Part shown: positions 36,583-51,460 of the stretch, piece by piece
How the letters are laid out: the number at the start of each line of letters is the position of its first letter
Position numbering within the stretch: the first letter of the stretch is position 1
NCBI RefSeq assembly: GCF_019925205.1
Contig: NC_083568.1
Location: 6,094,237-6,158,236 of the forward strand
Origin: Metopolophium dirhodum
Lineage: Eukaryota; Arthropoda; Insecta; Hemiptera; Aphididae
Direction: 5' to 3'
DNA: 64,000 nucleotides
Program-made: the position numbers and the translations under genes
The notes under the pieces: generated by a model
Databases searched by the model: none
Told to the model about the DNA's origin: nothing
What the model saw: only the letters and a program-made list of their open reading frames with translations

Positions 36583-38658
36583 TATAATATTATTGTATCT
36601 TGTAGATTGGTATTATAATAGACTCCGAGAAGATTCCGCAGCAGTCGTTATGCCGATTCGACACGATATTATTATTATTATTATTATTATTATATCGATG
36701 CATCGCGCCCGTTGTACTGAGACGACGTAGTCGTTCGTTTAACTAACCACCCATGTCCCGACGACGGTGTTTTTTTGTTGTATTTTCGGCCGACGACGAC
36801 GTGTTAATTGGTTTTCGAAACGTACGCCGTGCCGTTTCGATCTCGTCCTCGGCGAAGACTCGTATGGTAGCTGCGGAGATCGCGTGAATTTAGTCGTCTA
36901 CAGCATCGTCGTTTTAATAGGCATGTTATATTGTTATGATAATAATATTATAATAGTAATGACGTTTTGTAACACAACGACTATAGGATATTATTATTAT
37001 CATTAATAAAATACGATTACAAAATCCATTAACAATGATTATATTATTATCGTGTACCATCGCGGTTGTTGTCGCGCGGGTTACCCGCCTGGCAGCAGCT
37101 GCTGCTGCGTATGTTTGTATACCTAATTGTTAATAATAATAATAAAAATTCGACACCCAATCATTTCGTAATATCCTACTTAGTAATACGGTGGTATCCC
37201 GTCGTCCGGATCGCAGACAGCGAAAGAGCGGAACCGTAATAAAATTAGTGGATAAAATATAATACAGGCAACGTGAAAATCGAAAACAAAATGTTTTAAA
37301 ACTGTAAACTATAATAATAACTCTATCATACCTGTGAAAAGATGTATTTGCAGATTTAGAATTTTGATACTCCGTTCTTCCGCATAGGTACCGTACAACT
37401 AAGCATTATGAGAATTATTAATTTAAATAACAATTAGTTAACACTAGACACACATGAAGTAATAGTCAAAATTAAAAATTACCATAAGTCACTAGGCAAA
37501 CACTAAAAATAATGTAATTATTGGAAAATGTAAAACGTAGCCATAAATCGTAATCGTAAACGGATGCAAAGTCGCAATCATGGAATAATACACTACGATA
37601 ACATTGCTGACAACATTATTTTAACGTTTTACAATTTTTTTGTACAATATTTTTTTTATCAATAACGAAGGGCCTGTTAAATATTAACGTTTTGCGCATC
37701 AATTGGTAAACATCGGCGATGTACCCAATTCGTATAATTTCATTTTTCACCGATAAGACGTTATGTCTTATCCATGTCTTTATTATCTATGGAGTTGTCC
37801 AAGCTATATTTTATGCATTATTATTGCTCTGTGATTTTATGATTCATATTTCATACTAAACTTATTACTTGTACTAAAAATGTAATTCATCAACATTATT
37901 TTTAAAATAATACAAAACAGATTAGCGATGAGATTACTTCTAGGTAAGTATGTGCAGTACTATAAGGTCAATATAGTTAATAATTAATAATCTTATTCTT
38001 TCAATAATACATTAATATGTTTAAATAATTTAAAGTTAATAATAACAAACTAACGTCAATATATTTTAATTGCGTTGACAAAATATGAATGCCGGCGTTT
38101 AAAAAAGGGTTTCTATTTTCTTAATTATTTCCTATATTATTCGGAATCAAATTCAAATTAGTTTGTTTACTTCATGTATACAATAATAATTATGCTTCGT
38201 TTAAACTTAAGTTAATGTATATCTAAAAAAATATTGGATAAAATGTCTCTATAACATGCAATTGATTATGTTTAATAAATTACAACATGTATGCAGGTAC
38301 ATTAGTATTAAAGTATTTATTCTTAATGGTTTTTTGAAAGATATATTTTGATTAATGAATGATGGTTTTCAATAGGCTAAGGTGGAGAATCATAATCACC
38401 TACCCAAACTCCAATACCATAATACTACGAATTTATGGACTGTGTCATAGCTATACACAAATACCATTCTCGTACCTTGATGAGAGTGTGGTACGCTATA
38501 CATTATACTCAGGGCTTTAAATTATTAAAATAGTAGCTTATCTAATAATTTTAGTTGTATTTATAATTTGTTGTTGCCATTTAAGGTTAGAAATTAGAAT
38601 CAATAGTAATACTAAAATATTTCTCATTCTTAACTGGAAAAATAGTAATACAATTACC
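36583..38658. other. Sequence without a supported gene
   Basis: (ATT)n at 36668-36693, then a CG-richer patch (36700-36900), and the perfect palindrome GCGGGTTACCCGC at 37076-37088 next to a (CAG/CTG) cluster. The remainder is AT-rich. Confidence 0.5.
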
Positions 38659-38800
38659 CAGGGCCGTAGACATGGGGGGGGGGGGCTAGAGAGCTCAAAC
38701 CCTCCTTACAACATGGAAAGTATTTAAATGTATTTATTAAATAATATGTTATTATTATGAAACCTCCCCTCCCCATATTAAATTCCTGTCTACGGCACTG
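38659..38800. mobile_element. hAT-type MITE, 142 bases
   Basis: It begins CAGGGCCGTAGACA and ends TGTCTACGGCACTG. These are inverted repeats of about 14 bases with one mismatch and have the CAG...CTG ends typical of hAT elements. A run of 12 G (38674-38685) faces CCTCCCCTCCCC near the right end. An exact 8-base target duplication is not evident, so the flanks have drifted. Confidence 0.7.
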
Positions 38801-39447
38801 TTACTACAATAATTGTATAATATTATTATACTTTAGGTATTATATTATTTTATACTACTAATGTAACGGTATAACCAATGAAATCGATTGTATATTTACA
38901 AGGTATTTTACTTGATTCCTAATGTGGAAAAATATCTCCTGCAAAATGTATCTCAAACATATGAATGTCACCTATTATTTCAGCCTAAAAAAATTCAGTT
39001 TTTTTACTACCTACCCTTTATTTAATATAATCTATTATTTTTAGTATAATTGATTGTATCTTAAAAACTCTTCCTCGTATAGTCGAATACACCTAAAGGT
39101 TTACATACTATAATCACAGACAATGTTTATATGTTTTTGGTAAAGTGTATGATATTATTTTTATAAGATCTGCCATATATTATATAGGTATGAACAAATT
39201 AAGTAGTAAGTATGATATTCTACAATAATATTATAGTATTCTTCAACATGAACATTTTCAAACTTAATCGTGTATCATCTCGCAATTAAAACACTGATAA
39301 TTATGATGTGAGTTAGTAACTTGGTTAATTTTTTTTGAACAAATATTTTCTGCTTCTTCTTCTCTTCCTTCTCTTCTTCCTATTGGTTTCGGGCTTTACG
39401 ATGATACTGCTAAATAAAAATCTTGCCACCGGTTCCTATGTTTTTCA

Positions 39448-39727
39448 CCGTTTCTCTTCGTCTGATGTCTGGTCCTGTATTTATTTAACGTCCTTCTTCG
39501 CACAGTCTTCCCATATCAGCTTCGGTCTCCCGAACGGTGTTTTTCTCATAAGGTCTTCTTCAATGATCCGCTTAACTATACAGATCCTTGTTTGTGCCTG
39601 GCATGGCCTGCCCACAATAATCTTCTCTTGGCGATCTCTTCTACTATATTAGGTTTCTGAAACTGCCTTTGTATTTGATCAATATGCAAGGTTCTCCATT
39701 TTTTCATCTTTGGTTTGACAAATATTT
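39448..39727 (-). pseudogene. C-terminal relic of a second non-LTR retrotransposon ORF2
   Basis: The minus strand reads KKWRTLHIDQIQRQFQKP, then EEIAKRRLLWAGHARH. After a one-base frameshift it reads RPKLIWEDCAKKDVK, followed by a stop. The RRLxWAGH and GRPxxxWxDxxxKD motifs are the hallmark C terminus of endonuclease/reverse transcriptase ORF2 proteins of LINE elements. The family differs from the Jockey-like piece at 18740. At least one frameshift and several stops are visible. The plus-strand frame at 39335-39652 is its antisense shadow. Confidence 0.75.
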
Positions 39728-42700
39728 TCGACAAGCATAACATTATATTATTATATCGATATATTATAGGCACGCACTGTAGACGACGACGGACGACTGT
39801 GCTGACCGACTCGTCACGCGCGGGCCGTTACAAATAATTTCAAAAAATACGGAATATTATACCTGTACCGCGCATACCGGACGGCGGCGACTCGTAGATA
39901 ATTTTATCGGAAACCCGACTGCGCATAGGCATGTCCTCTAATGTACAATATATTAATATAATATAAAGCTCATACGATATAGCTGCGATACGATCGGGCT
40001 GGATAGTAATGTAATACCGAAAAACCGACATCGGCACTCGGCTGCGGCGGCGGCGGCGGTGCAGCTCTCGCCGGCTCTGCCACTATGTTCGCACGGCGAC
40101 GCAGACTTGGCACCGATAAATCGGATCAGTATCAATTCCGATGGAATTCTCTCTCATCGTCTGTTTCCGACCTGCAGGTCTTTGGATTCGTATATATGTA
40201 TATATATATATATGATATTATTTTATTGTGTTTCCATAGTATATATAAATATAGGTAGGTATAAGGTATACATACATAGTATATGTAGTACCTGTACCTA
40301 CCTATCTACGTCGTTCTCGGATTCTTCACGAATTCCACCGAGCTCGTATTATTTTTTTTACCCTCGACAAGTCACCGGATACCGCGTTATTATAAATAAT
40401 ATTATGTTATATTATGTGCCCGAACGATACGATTCCGCGTTATAGGTATACTTATTATTACCCAATGGCTTACGATATCGTTATAATAATATGTGTAGTT
40501 ATATTATTCACCAGTTTTTTTCGAGCTATTTGTTTAACAATCTCTATCCGAATAAAACTGAGCGAAATAGTTCGTTAATTTGAAAAAGTATCTACTGTTT
40601 AGCTGTGTTGAAGCGATTGTGATAATTATTATTGTTGCTTATTAATAATAATTCAAACCGTTAAGACAACGTATATACACGTTTGGCGGGTATAATATTT
40701 TTTATTCTTGTCGTCGTGATATTATACTATACCTATACGTCACGAAATAAATACTATTATTATTTTAATATATGCCGTTAAAATAAAACCAACTATATTT
40801 TTTTATTCTCAAATATTTTTTATTGTATGTAATTAATCTTTCCTTTCCATTTTTATTTTTTTTTTATATAATATATATAGATGGTGTAATATTTTTAGGT
40901 GTCGGATATTATTATATAGACGTTGTGTCTACATTATACGCATTAAATTCAGTTTACATAATCAACTGTGTAAAGGGTTGCTTTTCTCAAAAAACGTAAA
41001 CCCTCTTTTGGACAGGTGTTTATTATTCAACGAGCATCAACGGACAATAACGACGTTGCCCCAGCTTTAATTTTAACGATTGTACCCTGGACTTTTTACG
41101 CCGAATTAAAAATTGCCGTTTAAGCGTTAATTATTTGTAAGTGATTTCGTTTCGCACGTTCAACATTAAAAAAATATTTGCTAGACGTTTATATTATATA
41201 CGTATATAGGTACCTAACTACGCTCGAGGAATTTCGTGTCGAAAAACCGTGATACTTTTTTACGAGCCTCGTTTTCCTGGACCAGTTTATAATTATTATT
41301 ATACATAAGTCACTCGTGACGTAAGAGAGAAAAATTAATACGATTAATAAAAAAAAACAAACAAATCCGAGCAACACTAGCTGTTTAACAAGACGTAATA
41401 AAATAACGATTAAACACATCTCCTGCAGTTGCTGACTATTCCAATGAATTATAGCGCCCGTGCAGAAAATGTTATTAAAGTGCAATATTATTTTATTATA
41501 TGGTAACGTAATATTATACTTTTAATACTCTTGCTGCTATTTATCTACATGTATATCAAATAAACGAACGTTTAACGTAATTGAAATTTAATTACCGCAC
41601 TATAAAGTACCTACTGAGCCGTAAAACGCCACTTAGATTCATTAATATAATAATATAATATAAACTATTTTAAGAACTAGATATAGTATATTGTCCGGTG
41701 GTAATGTAAAAATCCCATCATCAATAAAATGATAATAATTGTACTTGATATTTTAAGTATACATTTATGTCTTATAACCGAGAACGACCGAGAACGGACG
41801 CTACGTTAAATTAATAATATTATCACGCTGGCAAGGTATTAAGTCCACAATGGATTTAGACAGCTAATTTATTTAGCTATATATATGCTCTTTGTGAAAA
41901 TGACTACTACGAGAGTAATATTATATATTACCGTGTACAACCTTTAATTATCCAAAGAAAGATAAATGGGCTGAGTCGGCAATCTCCATAAGACATACGA
42001 ACGTGTTATTTACTAGAAAATAAATATTAACTGCGATTAGTGTATAAATTAATTAAGCGCGCTGAAAGCGTTTTATTTTTATTGTTTCTCTTTCGTTTTT
42101 ACATGTGTACGGGTATAGAAATTAATTTCAATGCTTTTTAATTCGATGTATTGAACAATTTACTTTAAACCTTTATGAACCTTTAATAATTGTGTAAACA
42201 TAAACATTGAGTTATGTTCTAATATTGTCGCTAATATAATATGAGCCTGTAGTATTATAATATAGTGCAAAAAAGATATTTTTAAATTATCAAATAATAG
42301 TAATAATACTGACAAAAAAATTCCATTTGCTTTTTATTAGAGAAGCGTTCTTTTCCACACTCGTGTATTTCGTTCATACTAAGTCTGAAAACTCGTAAGT
42401 ATATAATATACATTTTTAGTATTACGTGCTATATTTTGTACTCATACTATATTAACGTGATCAGCAGTACAAATAAAATTGCCAAATTATTATAATATCT
42501 AGATACTGTGACATAATATCTATGCAGCTTTATACATTAGTTGTATTTTATAACATAAAACGAATCGTCATAATATCATAATGTCATAATATCGTCATAA
42601 TATCATAGTATGATTTATGACAACAATTTATGTTAAACTTCATATTGTATAAACTACCTACGATTCTCAAAATTATTATAAATTGAGTATGATTGTATTC

Positions 42701-45700
42701 AATTAAAAACGGTGAAATTTGACGATAAAAACAATAAACATGTCATCGAACGTGTGAACTTGTGAGCTAATAACTACGACTCGACGTTTGCGGGCAACGG
42801 CGATGAACGAAATCCCCAATTACGGTGGCCCTATAATGGTCGTAAATCATAATATAGAGACTCCAGAGGTGAGTGTCCTGGGATCTAAATATATGTGTAT
42901 GCATGTGGTACGAGTGCAGTTTGTGTCTGATCCACGAGGATGAATAAAGAGTGGGCAAACGTTTGAATTAAAATCTAAACACAATTATGATGTATTGTGT
43001 TATCTGAATCGAAAAAGTACAAGATTTCGTTAAAAAACTCTCCATATGGATTTCTTTGTAAAACAATAGGTTCACCGAACTACAGATTTCACATATTATA
43101 TATGTGGTCACTGTCAGACTATTTTAACAATTCGTTTAAAAAATGTAATTATCACAATTTTAAATGCCTCATGGATGTAGCCGTATGCTCTGATCAAGCT
43201 TGAAATATCGTAATATTCGTCTTCAGAAAAAAAAATGTGTGTCTATTATAATATATATACTTACTAATACTTAAACTATAAGTCGATCGAACGCTGAACG
43301 TATTATTATCTATTATATGATACTCATCGAGCTTCGCAAAACGAAGCTACGTGGTGGCATAAAATGTAATTTTAATTTTAGTGTGTCTCCTTCGAAACGC
43401 GGTGGCCGTGTCGATGATGATGATGATTATAATAATAATAATAATAATAATGGTTGTTATGGTGTACGTAAATGTAAAATAATATTAGATGATAATATTA
43501 TGTATGTAGAGTTTACCGTCAGCCCCGGAATGAACTGGGGGAGGGGGGCAAATCGTTCTACCATGACGTGGAAGGGGCGGGGTGCGGGGAAGCGAAACAC
43601 CGGAAGCACTGTTTTATAATCCCGTTCCGAAAATATTTGTGATTTGTAAAAAAAAAAATACACACTATTCTACTCGGGTTAATTCTACAGGCGGGCGAAT
43701 ATAATTTTAGAGTTTTAGACTATATAATCGAGACGAACGCGTGTATCATTGTATACGCCCGGAGCCATTGTATACTATATACCCAACATTAATTCATTGG
43801 GTTATGTTATTTTAAAAACTCGATTTTACGTAGTATACAGCCGCTTGAATACACTATAAAGAATACCCCAAGTTTGAAAAGCGACGCTGTGCAATAGGTA
43901 TAATATTATATTATTATATATCGACCACGAAACAACGACCAGGGTTAGAGAAACGAAAATTTCTGATGTTTCCACAACCATGATTGGCTTTATAAATATT
44001 TATGTATATGCTGCGGCTAACTAGGAATAACTGAAAATTTCAAAATATGACAGCTGGAGACGTCCAATTGGTTACTGTATATACGCCACGACCAACGATA
44101 TGTCATGCCACGTGTATGACGGGGACTAGTCGAAAGAGGTTGTGGGGGGTTGTTGGTCACACCCCCTACTGGGCAGCAATATTAGACTTTCAGTGGGCAC
44201 TCGTTAAATTTGTTAAACATTTCAATATTTGGCGTTTAAAAATCTAGTTGGAAATCTCAAAGACTATTATAGGTACACCTTGCATTTTTTTTTTTTGAGG
44301 TCGTCCCTAGCTATCGGTGGTATCATTACCTATCATAATGTATACGTCGTTGAGAACTCTCGTGGAGGTCAAACGTGGGCATCATATATTTTGTGTGTTG
44401 ACGTGCGGTATAAGACTATAAAAAAATGTGCGTCCAATAAACTTTTAAAAATAATCTTCTAATAGACTCCGCTAACTTGTCTCGTTTGATAAACATAAAG
44501 TAATTCAAACGAGCTGCAGAGGTATCCTCTTACGTATATTTACTTTAATACGGTAAACCATATATTATATATATACGGCTATGTTATTAAACTATTCCAG
44601 AGATTATATTGTGAACAACGTTTTGTCTCTGCGTAGGTATATAGTATTATTTTTGTGTCGTGGTGTATGATAAAAATATTATATTTTACATAAAATCGTA
44701 AATAAACTAATAACTCATCGCAGTCTGTAGTTGGGTTAGTAAACCAGTCGTGGTCGAAGAAACTGAAATATGATACCACCTGTGGGTTTACGCGATTTGC
44801 CTCGAATTTAGCTATTTACCTTTATTATATTTCCGAACGGATTGAAAATTTTATTTTATTTTAAAACATAATGCTGTTTTTTTTTTGTAAATTGTGTAGG
44901 TCCTCGAAAACTGTGTAATATTAATATATTATATTATTACAATGTTAAAAACAAAAAGCACCGCCGCATTATGTTTTGAGCGTATTAGTGAGTTATTATA
45001 CTCATAATAGATTTATATAATACAAATTAATTAATTTTCATTCACGTAATTGAAATTTTTTAATTAAAAATATTTAGTTTATTTTCGCGATTTTTTTTTA
45101 CGAATGGAGAAGCCTTTTGTTAACAACTGTTGTCTATATTGTACTCTATATGCGTAAATAATTAATTTGTCACTCGCATATATAACATGTTATATTTTTA
45201 AACTATTCATTATTTCTACACAATGTGGTGCACTGTTCGTTACAGTATGCACTGTTTTTTTACGCTCATTGTTTTCTGATTTACATATATTTTAAAAAAA
45301 AGTTCTCGTTTAATGAACACCGTGGGCGATGAAATTGTTTAGGTAGTTAGGGTAAAAAAAAAAAACTATTCGTCCTTCACTTTTTGACATTTCGTCATGA
45401 TAATAATATGACGAAATAACATGGTCTATTTTGTAAAATTATTGTATCAAAGTCGTTCAAAAGTTCCAGATTGCGTAGCGTGTTATTTTCAATATTGCAG
45501 TTATAAACGCGAAAATATTTCAACAACTCAACCACACAACGTAGAGTGCGTTATTATATTATGTTAAACGGTCGTTTGAAGTATTTACGTCTGTCTGTTT
45601 ACCGTTTTGAGCTGTCGGAAAAGTATGGTAATAATATATTAACGTAGTAGGTATTTAAATGCCACGAATTGTTTGCGCCGTATTCGCATATTATTACGGT

Positions 45701-47004
45701 GTTTATTAATATTGTAAAACAACACGACGTATACATAATTCGCTCTTAGTTTATTTACGACCGGTGCAGTGAATCTTTCACTAGCGTAGGTGGGTATTCT
45801 TACACGGCAGCGTACGGCAAAAGTTGTGTCGACATCGAATCGTGGCGAATTTCCGACGGACCCGAGGTATAATTCGAAAATGTTAAAATCGATTGAACGA
45901 CTACTACAACACGTGTCCATCATCACGACGTAATAATATTATTCTACAGTACTCGTCGGTCCTCGCGTAAGTCCTCCACATGCCAATTATTGTGCCACGA
46001 GTAAAAAATTCGTGCGCCCCAGATTCTTTGCCAAAACTAACTTTTCATGTACCCATTGTTTTTTATTTATTTATTTTTGTAATGTCTGTCCCATCGTCAT
46101 CGTCGTCGTCATCGTCATCGCGTGCATAGGTACTTTGACTGGAATGCACGCGACGGGGAGCCGGAAGAAAACGCGTACGTATAGAGGAAAATAAAAAACG
46201 CCGTCTCTTGCTCGCGCACAGGGGGGGTTGACCGTGTAATTTATCATATTATATTCACGTGTCATGCGGCAACAACGCCGGTGTTATGGTAGTACGTTCG
46301 TCGTTCTTAGGTATACATATATAGTATCGCGTACGTGATATTTCGTTCTCGTATATATAGTGGCGGTCAACCAGGCGACGATCCAAACGCAGTATTTTAA
46401 AATCTCCAAAAATAAAAAAAAAATCGCCTTAGGTATGGGTATATACATCCCATAGCCGTGGTCCGACGTCGTCGTTTACTAATAACAATTAATATTAATA
46501 TTCACTCGCGCACACCTATAATAATATCATATACTACACGACACATATTATATCGTATCATAACGCACGTTTGTGTTATGTAGGTACTTATATATACATA
46601 TTACATATACTATACACACACGTGAACTATGACCTCGGTGTTATATAATATAATATACATAGGTATTATAGGTACGCATGCGCAGCGTCTCCGTTGCAGT
46701 TAAGCCGATGACCGCCTCGGTGCAGTGTGTAACATTAGAACTGACAGCTCGCCGGCCGCAGCTTTTAATTCCACAATTTATAACTATTATTTATTAGGTG
46801 AGCCTAATCTCGTTCCCGTAGACGTCCAACGCCACCATGATATCCTATAGGTACGCTTGTGTGTATGTGTGTGTGTGAGTGTGTTATATGTAACGAAATA
46901 CGAGCAATGGTATTAATATTGTTATACTGCAACGTCTGCAGCAGTGAGCTGGTGGTATACGGACGAGCGGGGCAGAAATATATAAAAATCGAGAGAGTGT
47001 GAAT

Positions 47005-47006
<2 letters not shown>

Positions 47007-47058
<52 letters not shown>
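47007..47058 (+). repeat. Compound (GT)n(GA)n microsatellite
   Basis: About 18 GT units followed directly by about 8 GA units. It is the longest dinucleotide run in the window and produces the His/Thr-rich chance frame on the minus strand. Confidence 0.95.
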
Positions 47059-49740
47059 TAATGACCGAGACGGAGAGACAGATTTTTCCTCGGGGCGATG
47101 AGACTTTAAACAGTCGTATCGTTTTAACAGTCATATCTATGTGAGAATTATTGTCGAGTACAAGTGTGTGCGAGCTCGAGAGACACTAGTCAAGGACGCG
47201 TGCGAGGGGAAAGGTCACCGGACTGCTTCGCGATGTAGAGCAAAATATATCACTGCGAGGATAATATTATATTATGTTATTATATTTATAATATTGTGAC
47301 CGATTTGTTATTTTCTTTCCGACGAAATTTGCATAATTTTTTTTTCTGCGCTTTTGCATCACGCACACAAACACGACATTATTATAATATCGTAGACCAT
47401 GCAGGTTCGTACCTACGTCTGTCGAACGATATACATCGACGCGAGCAGGTTTTATAACGCAATATTAATTGACGCGCCTCCCCCGCTTTATAATGGTATT
47501 TAGGTGCCCACTATTAGCTCCACGGTGGGCACGGTTATTAAAAACGTTCTGAATTATTACAAAACAACAACACAACGACGATAATAATTTTACGGCGCGC
47601 TAAAAAAAAATCCGCCGCGAACAATAAAACGCGTGGGAGGATTTCGTTTACATTATCATACCACCTATAGGCATGTACGGTCTTCTGCAATAACAATAAT
47701 AATAATATTAATAATATGTATAAGGGCGTAGAACCGCGCAGAGCAACGATTTCGAGACGAACGCGCAATAATATGGTCGTACCGGCTACAACTCACTATA
47801 TTTATAATATAATATTATTATTGTTACAGTACATAATAATAATAATAATAATATAATGCACCGCAAATTCCACGGGTATCGATGTGGGTATCGATTGTAT
47901 TGTAATATAAAAAACGATCGCCGGTCAACCTCCATGTATTATTATTATTATTATAAAGGTAAAAGACTTGGCGGTAAAGGAGGCACGTTGGTATAATATT
48001 GGAAGCGTCGTCGTCGTCGTCTCGGCAGCGCACGCTTTCCCGTACAACAATTATTGTTAATATTCATGCTAATAATAATAATAGTAATAATAATTGTTGA
48101 AACAATCGACAAACGTAACAGTCCTGTTGCCGATTTCGTCTGGATACACCGTGTTTGTCACGACAAGTGCGCTTGCTCGGCGTACTGTTCAAATGTATAA
48201 TAATAATAATATGCAAAACGGCATGCGGGCAATATCGTATTCGGTTTCTAATTTTTATTTTTATACAGGTAGTTACACCAGAAAAAATGAAAATTTCTGA
48301 TTAAATTTTTTTTGTAAACCTCTTGTTAGATAGATAAACAATTTAAGCGGGTGGGGCTTTCATAAATTACATTTTTTTTTCCTGTCACCCTATAAAGGTA
48401 CAGCACATCTTTCATGACAAATATTTTGTCGGACATAAATTAATATTATATCCATTAATATATTATTATATTACGTTGTGTAATGTGTGTTATAATATAT
48501 ATTATAGACACACAAGTTATCTCGCGATCGATAACAATCCCAGTATAGTCACTGTGCAGCCGGCGATCAATGGAATAGTTGTTATTAATTATTATTGTGG
48601 TAAAGTTCACAGAGTTTTTATAATTTTTTTTCACGGTAAAATCGCTTGATTAGCGATATTCTTAAGACCACAGTAGTTGTGATAGGTATAGTTAAAGTGA
48701 AAATTTAACGAGCCCGGTGAATCAGACGGTGCCGGGTGTGTTAAAATAATATTGCGTATAATAAAGGTTTAATAAGTCGTCGTGATGTAAAAAAGGCCAA
48801 TAAATTAAACGGACGTTGAAAAAAAAACGAAACGACACTCGACAATAATAATATAAGTACTCCGGTTCTTTAAGGCCAACCAAACGGATTGGAATAATTA
48901 ATTGCCATTTTGTCGAAACGAACGAATTTACATTTTTATTGTTCTTATAATATTATATAGGTACTTATATACACCGAGCCCTTTCCGTCGGTCGCGTCGT
49001 TGTAAACTAAAACGGGTGAAAATAAAAATAAAAATAGCTTTCGACGCTCAACAATAGATTATTCCACCGCGAGTCGTGAAAATATAATAGTAACCTATAC
49101 CTACATCGAGCCAGTGGCGGCTCAAAGGAGGTTAGATATTTTTGAATCAGGCGATTTGCAAAAATATTAACGGGTGGGTGTCCTGCTGTGATTAGAAATT
49201 GCTATAGAAAAGCTAGCCTGAAAATTGTTATTAACTACTACAACGACTTAAACTCAAATTCACCGTTTCGAGAGCAGTTAAAAATATTTTGGGGTTGGTC
49301 GCCGGCGGTGTGATAAGATATATATTAAACGTGAGTCAAAATAAAGTTCAAGCCGTCACTGCGTCGAGTCGAACAGGTGTGCGATTTCGGTTCAAAAACA
49401 TAACATTAATATCATATCAAATTTTTATATACTTAAATACACATATTATTGTGCACATTACCTATAATGTGTTATACGGCACGATCGGTCGCTGCTCAGT
49501 GGCGTATACGGCAATGCCCCTGGGTGTAACCTACGCGTGCATATACCTATAATATTATATGCATATATATATATATGTGTGTGTATGTGTAGGAATCTAT
49601 ACTGGTGTACAGTGTTGTTATTACTATTAAGGGACACTAATATAATACTACACGCCATTCGGTCGAACGTCGAGATTTTTATCAAAACACGCATATTGCG
49701 GTTTTTAACTGTCGTATAAATCAAATTTAGTCTGGCTGAG

Positions 49741-50055
49741 ATGTCAATTTTTTTTTGGAGATATTTCTTGTTTTCCTGTCATGTACATAACAGTATAACG
49801 TTGCTGCGTTCGAACGCACTCTGCAGCAACGGCAGCAGCAGCACAGGAGATACTATCTCGCCAAAATTAGCCGACGTCGTGAGTGTTTCAGCCCAGTTTT
49901 CAGTCTCAAATATTGTATATGTTTTTTCGTCGAAAACGAGTTTTTACAAAATCCTAACAGCGATGATAAATTTTCTCGTGACAGCGGGACACGAAAATAC
50001 AGCATTAGTAGATACAGTTTCACTAAAACGAAGCGGTCTAATGAGCCAAAAATAA
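49741..50055 (+). other. Unrecognised 104-codon frame, weak
   Basis: ATG to TAA, with a hydrophobic Phe/Trp-rich first 20 residues that could pass for a signal or membrane segment, then a Ser/Val-rich remainder. There are no Cys pattern, repeats or family match. No splice context supports it. Confidence 0.18.
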
Positions 50056-50744
50056 TTTGTGTTTCGTATAATATTATTATGCGGTTGTGACGGGGGGCGC
50101 GCGCGCGTCGACGTCCACGCTAGAGCGGTAGTTGCATATTTTTGTATCGGAGAAATATTTTTCGGATTCTCCTGCACCAGACGCACCGCGAAAAAAAACG
50201 CGGCCGACATAATATAGGCTATATAGCCGGAGAAGATATTTGTTGCGAGTATATAATCTCATGTGATTCGTTTCTGGTTGGTTACCAGAGATACAGTTTG
50301 ACTAATGAATAACATGTTGTTAGTGTATATGAGGCTCTAAAGAGGGAAATGGGAGGGATTTATCAATACGGAAAGTTCTGGAATAAACTGTACGGTGTAT
50401 ACCCAATAACGTCGTCATGTTTTAAATATTCTTCTCCGGTACTACACCGAATTTTCCGAATTCGACACACAGTCGTGTCCGTCTCCGCACAGCTATAGTT
50501 TTTCTCTTACCCGTCCTTTCTCAGATCGCAGCTCTCGTTTTTCGGCGTGGAAAGTCACCGGAAAAAGATACGTGCTCAACTACTACAATAGACATAATTT
50601 TGAAACTTATGAAAATCCGCTTACGACGTAACGTCACAAGCTTTTCAGTAAATATGCATTCGCGGTGAATCGCGATAGCCAAAGCTCCATTGTTCGTTTC
50701 AAATATAACATTTTTAACCATACATTAGTAGGTACGAACATTTA

Positions 50745-51114
50745 AGTATCTCTTCGTTCAAACGTATAAAAACCGTTTCCGTTTTCTGCTGGTCAGGTCT
50801 CGAGATTTCAGTGCGAACGTCCGTCTAAGACAACACGTCGGGCAATCCGCGGAAAAACGCCTAAACCAGAATCGGCCCCTCGGAGACCTGCGATGTAAAT
50901 CTGTGTAAAATATTGAGTCGATGTCCAAAATCAAGGGTTCTGGTGACGCTTCCCTCTCAGTGCCATCATGACAATATCGTCTCGCTTTTGATACACACGC
51001 GAATTATCTACTGCAGGCAGCATCGCGTACGCGTAAACATGTTTATCTGCAGATAATATGATTGTAAAACAATAATAATATATTATAATTGATGTCCATA
51101 AACAATACGTGACT
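50745..51114 (+). repeat. Non-coding block P1, one arm of a long-distance inverted duplication
   Basis: This block is repeated in inverted orientation at 53452-53787. Shared strings include GTATAAAAAC, TCAGTGCGAACGTCCGTCTA, AAAATCAAGGG, CAATATCGT, GGCAGCATCG and GTACGCGTAAACATGTTTATC. A TATAAAA (50765) lies 30 bases before a TCAGGT (A at 50795), which would suit a promoter. The second copy lacks that spacing. No frame is kept between copies, so a transcribed non-coding unit or a piece of LTR-like repeat are the alternatives. Confidence 0.6.
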
Positions 51115-51429
51115 CGCGCGCGCCAATCGCAATGACATTATTATTATTATTATTTAGGTTTTAACGGTGTTCGCATAATATTATTTTGTCCATCGTAATA
51201 TTATTGTTATTATTGTATAAATATACTCTGTCGCGAGCCGTCCGCGGGCATCGGTCTCGCTCTTCGTGCTGCACACAAGCTATATCCTCACACTCACTCG
51301 CGGCGTTTCCGTACAGAAGAACGCGTAATACACTCATGCCCGGTGTATTTATATATGCATATAATATTATTATTATACGTGTCGTAGATAGGTACGCGCG
51401 CCTCACATATATATGTATATATGTATATA

Positions 51430-51460
<31 letters not shown>

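Larger units (their letters stand above)
39728..50744. other. 11 kb AT-rich stretch without a supported gene
   Basis: (CGG)5 at 40045-40059, a TCATAATATC-type short tandem array around 42568-42612, (AAT)n at 43427-43450, the compound microsatellite at 47007, and hAT-like ends CAGTGGCG at 49112 and 49497. The 95-codon frame at 45926-45639 and the 128-codon frame at 40059-40445 have no recognisable motif. Confidence 0.5.

Noticed and set aside
39335..39652. 105-codon plus frame
   Set aside because: Antisense shadow of the LINE C-terminal relic on the minus strand.
40059..40445. 128-codon plus frame starting at GTG
   Set aside because: No ATG start, low-complexity Ile/Tyr stretch in the middle, no family match.
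43317..43619. 100-codon plus frame with poly-Asp/Asn
   Set aside because: The Asp/Asn runs are translated microsatellites, and the flanks carry no motif.
45639..45926. 95-codon minus frame
   Set aside because: Balanced composition, but no recognisable motif, no splice context and no neighbours that would make a gene.
46922..47134. His/Thr-repeat frame on the minus strand
   Set aside because: Pure translation of the (GT)n(GA)n microsatellite.
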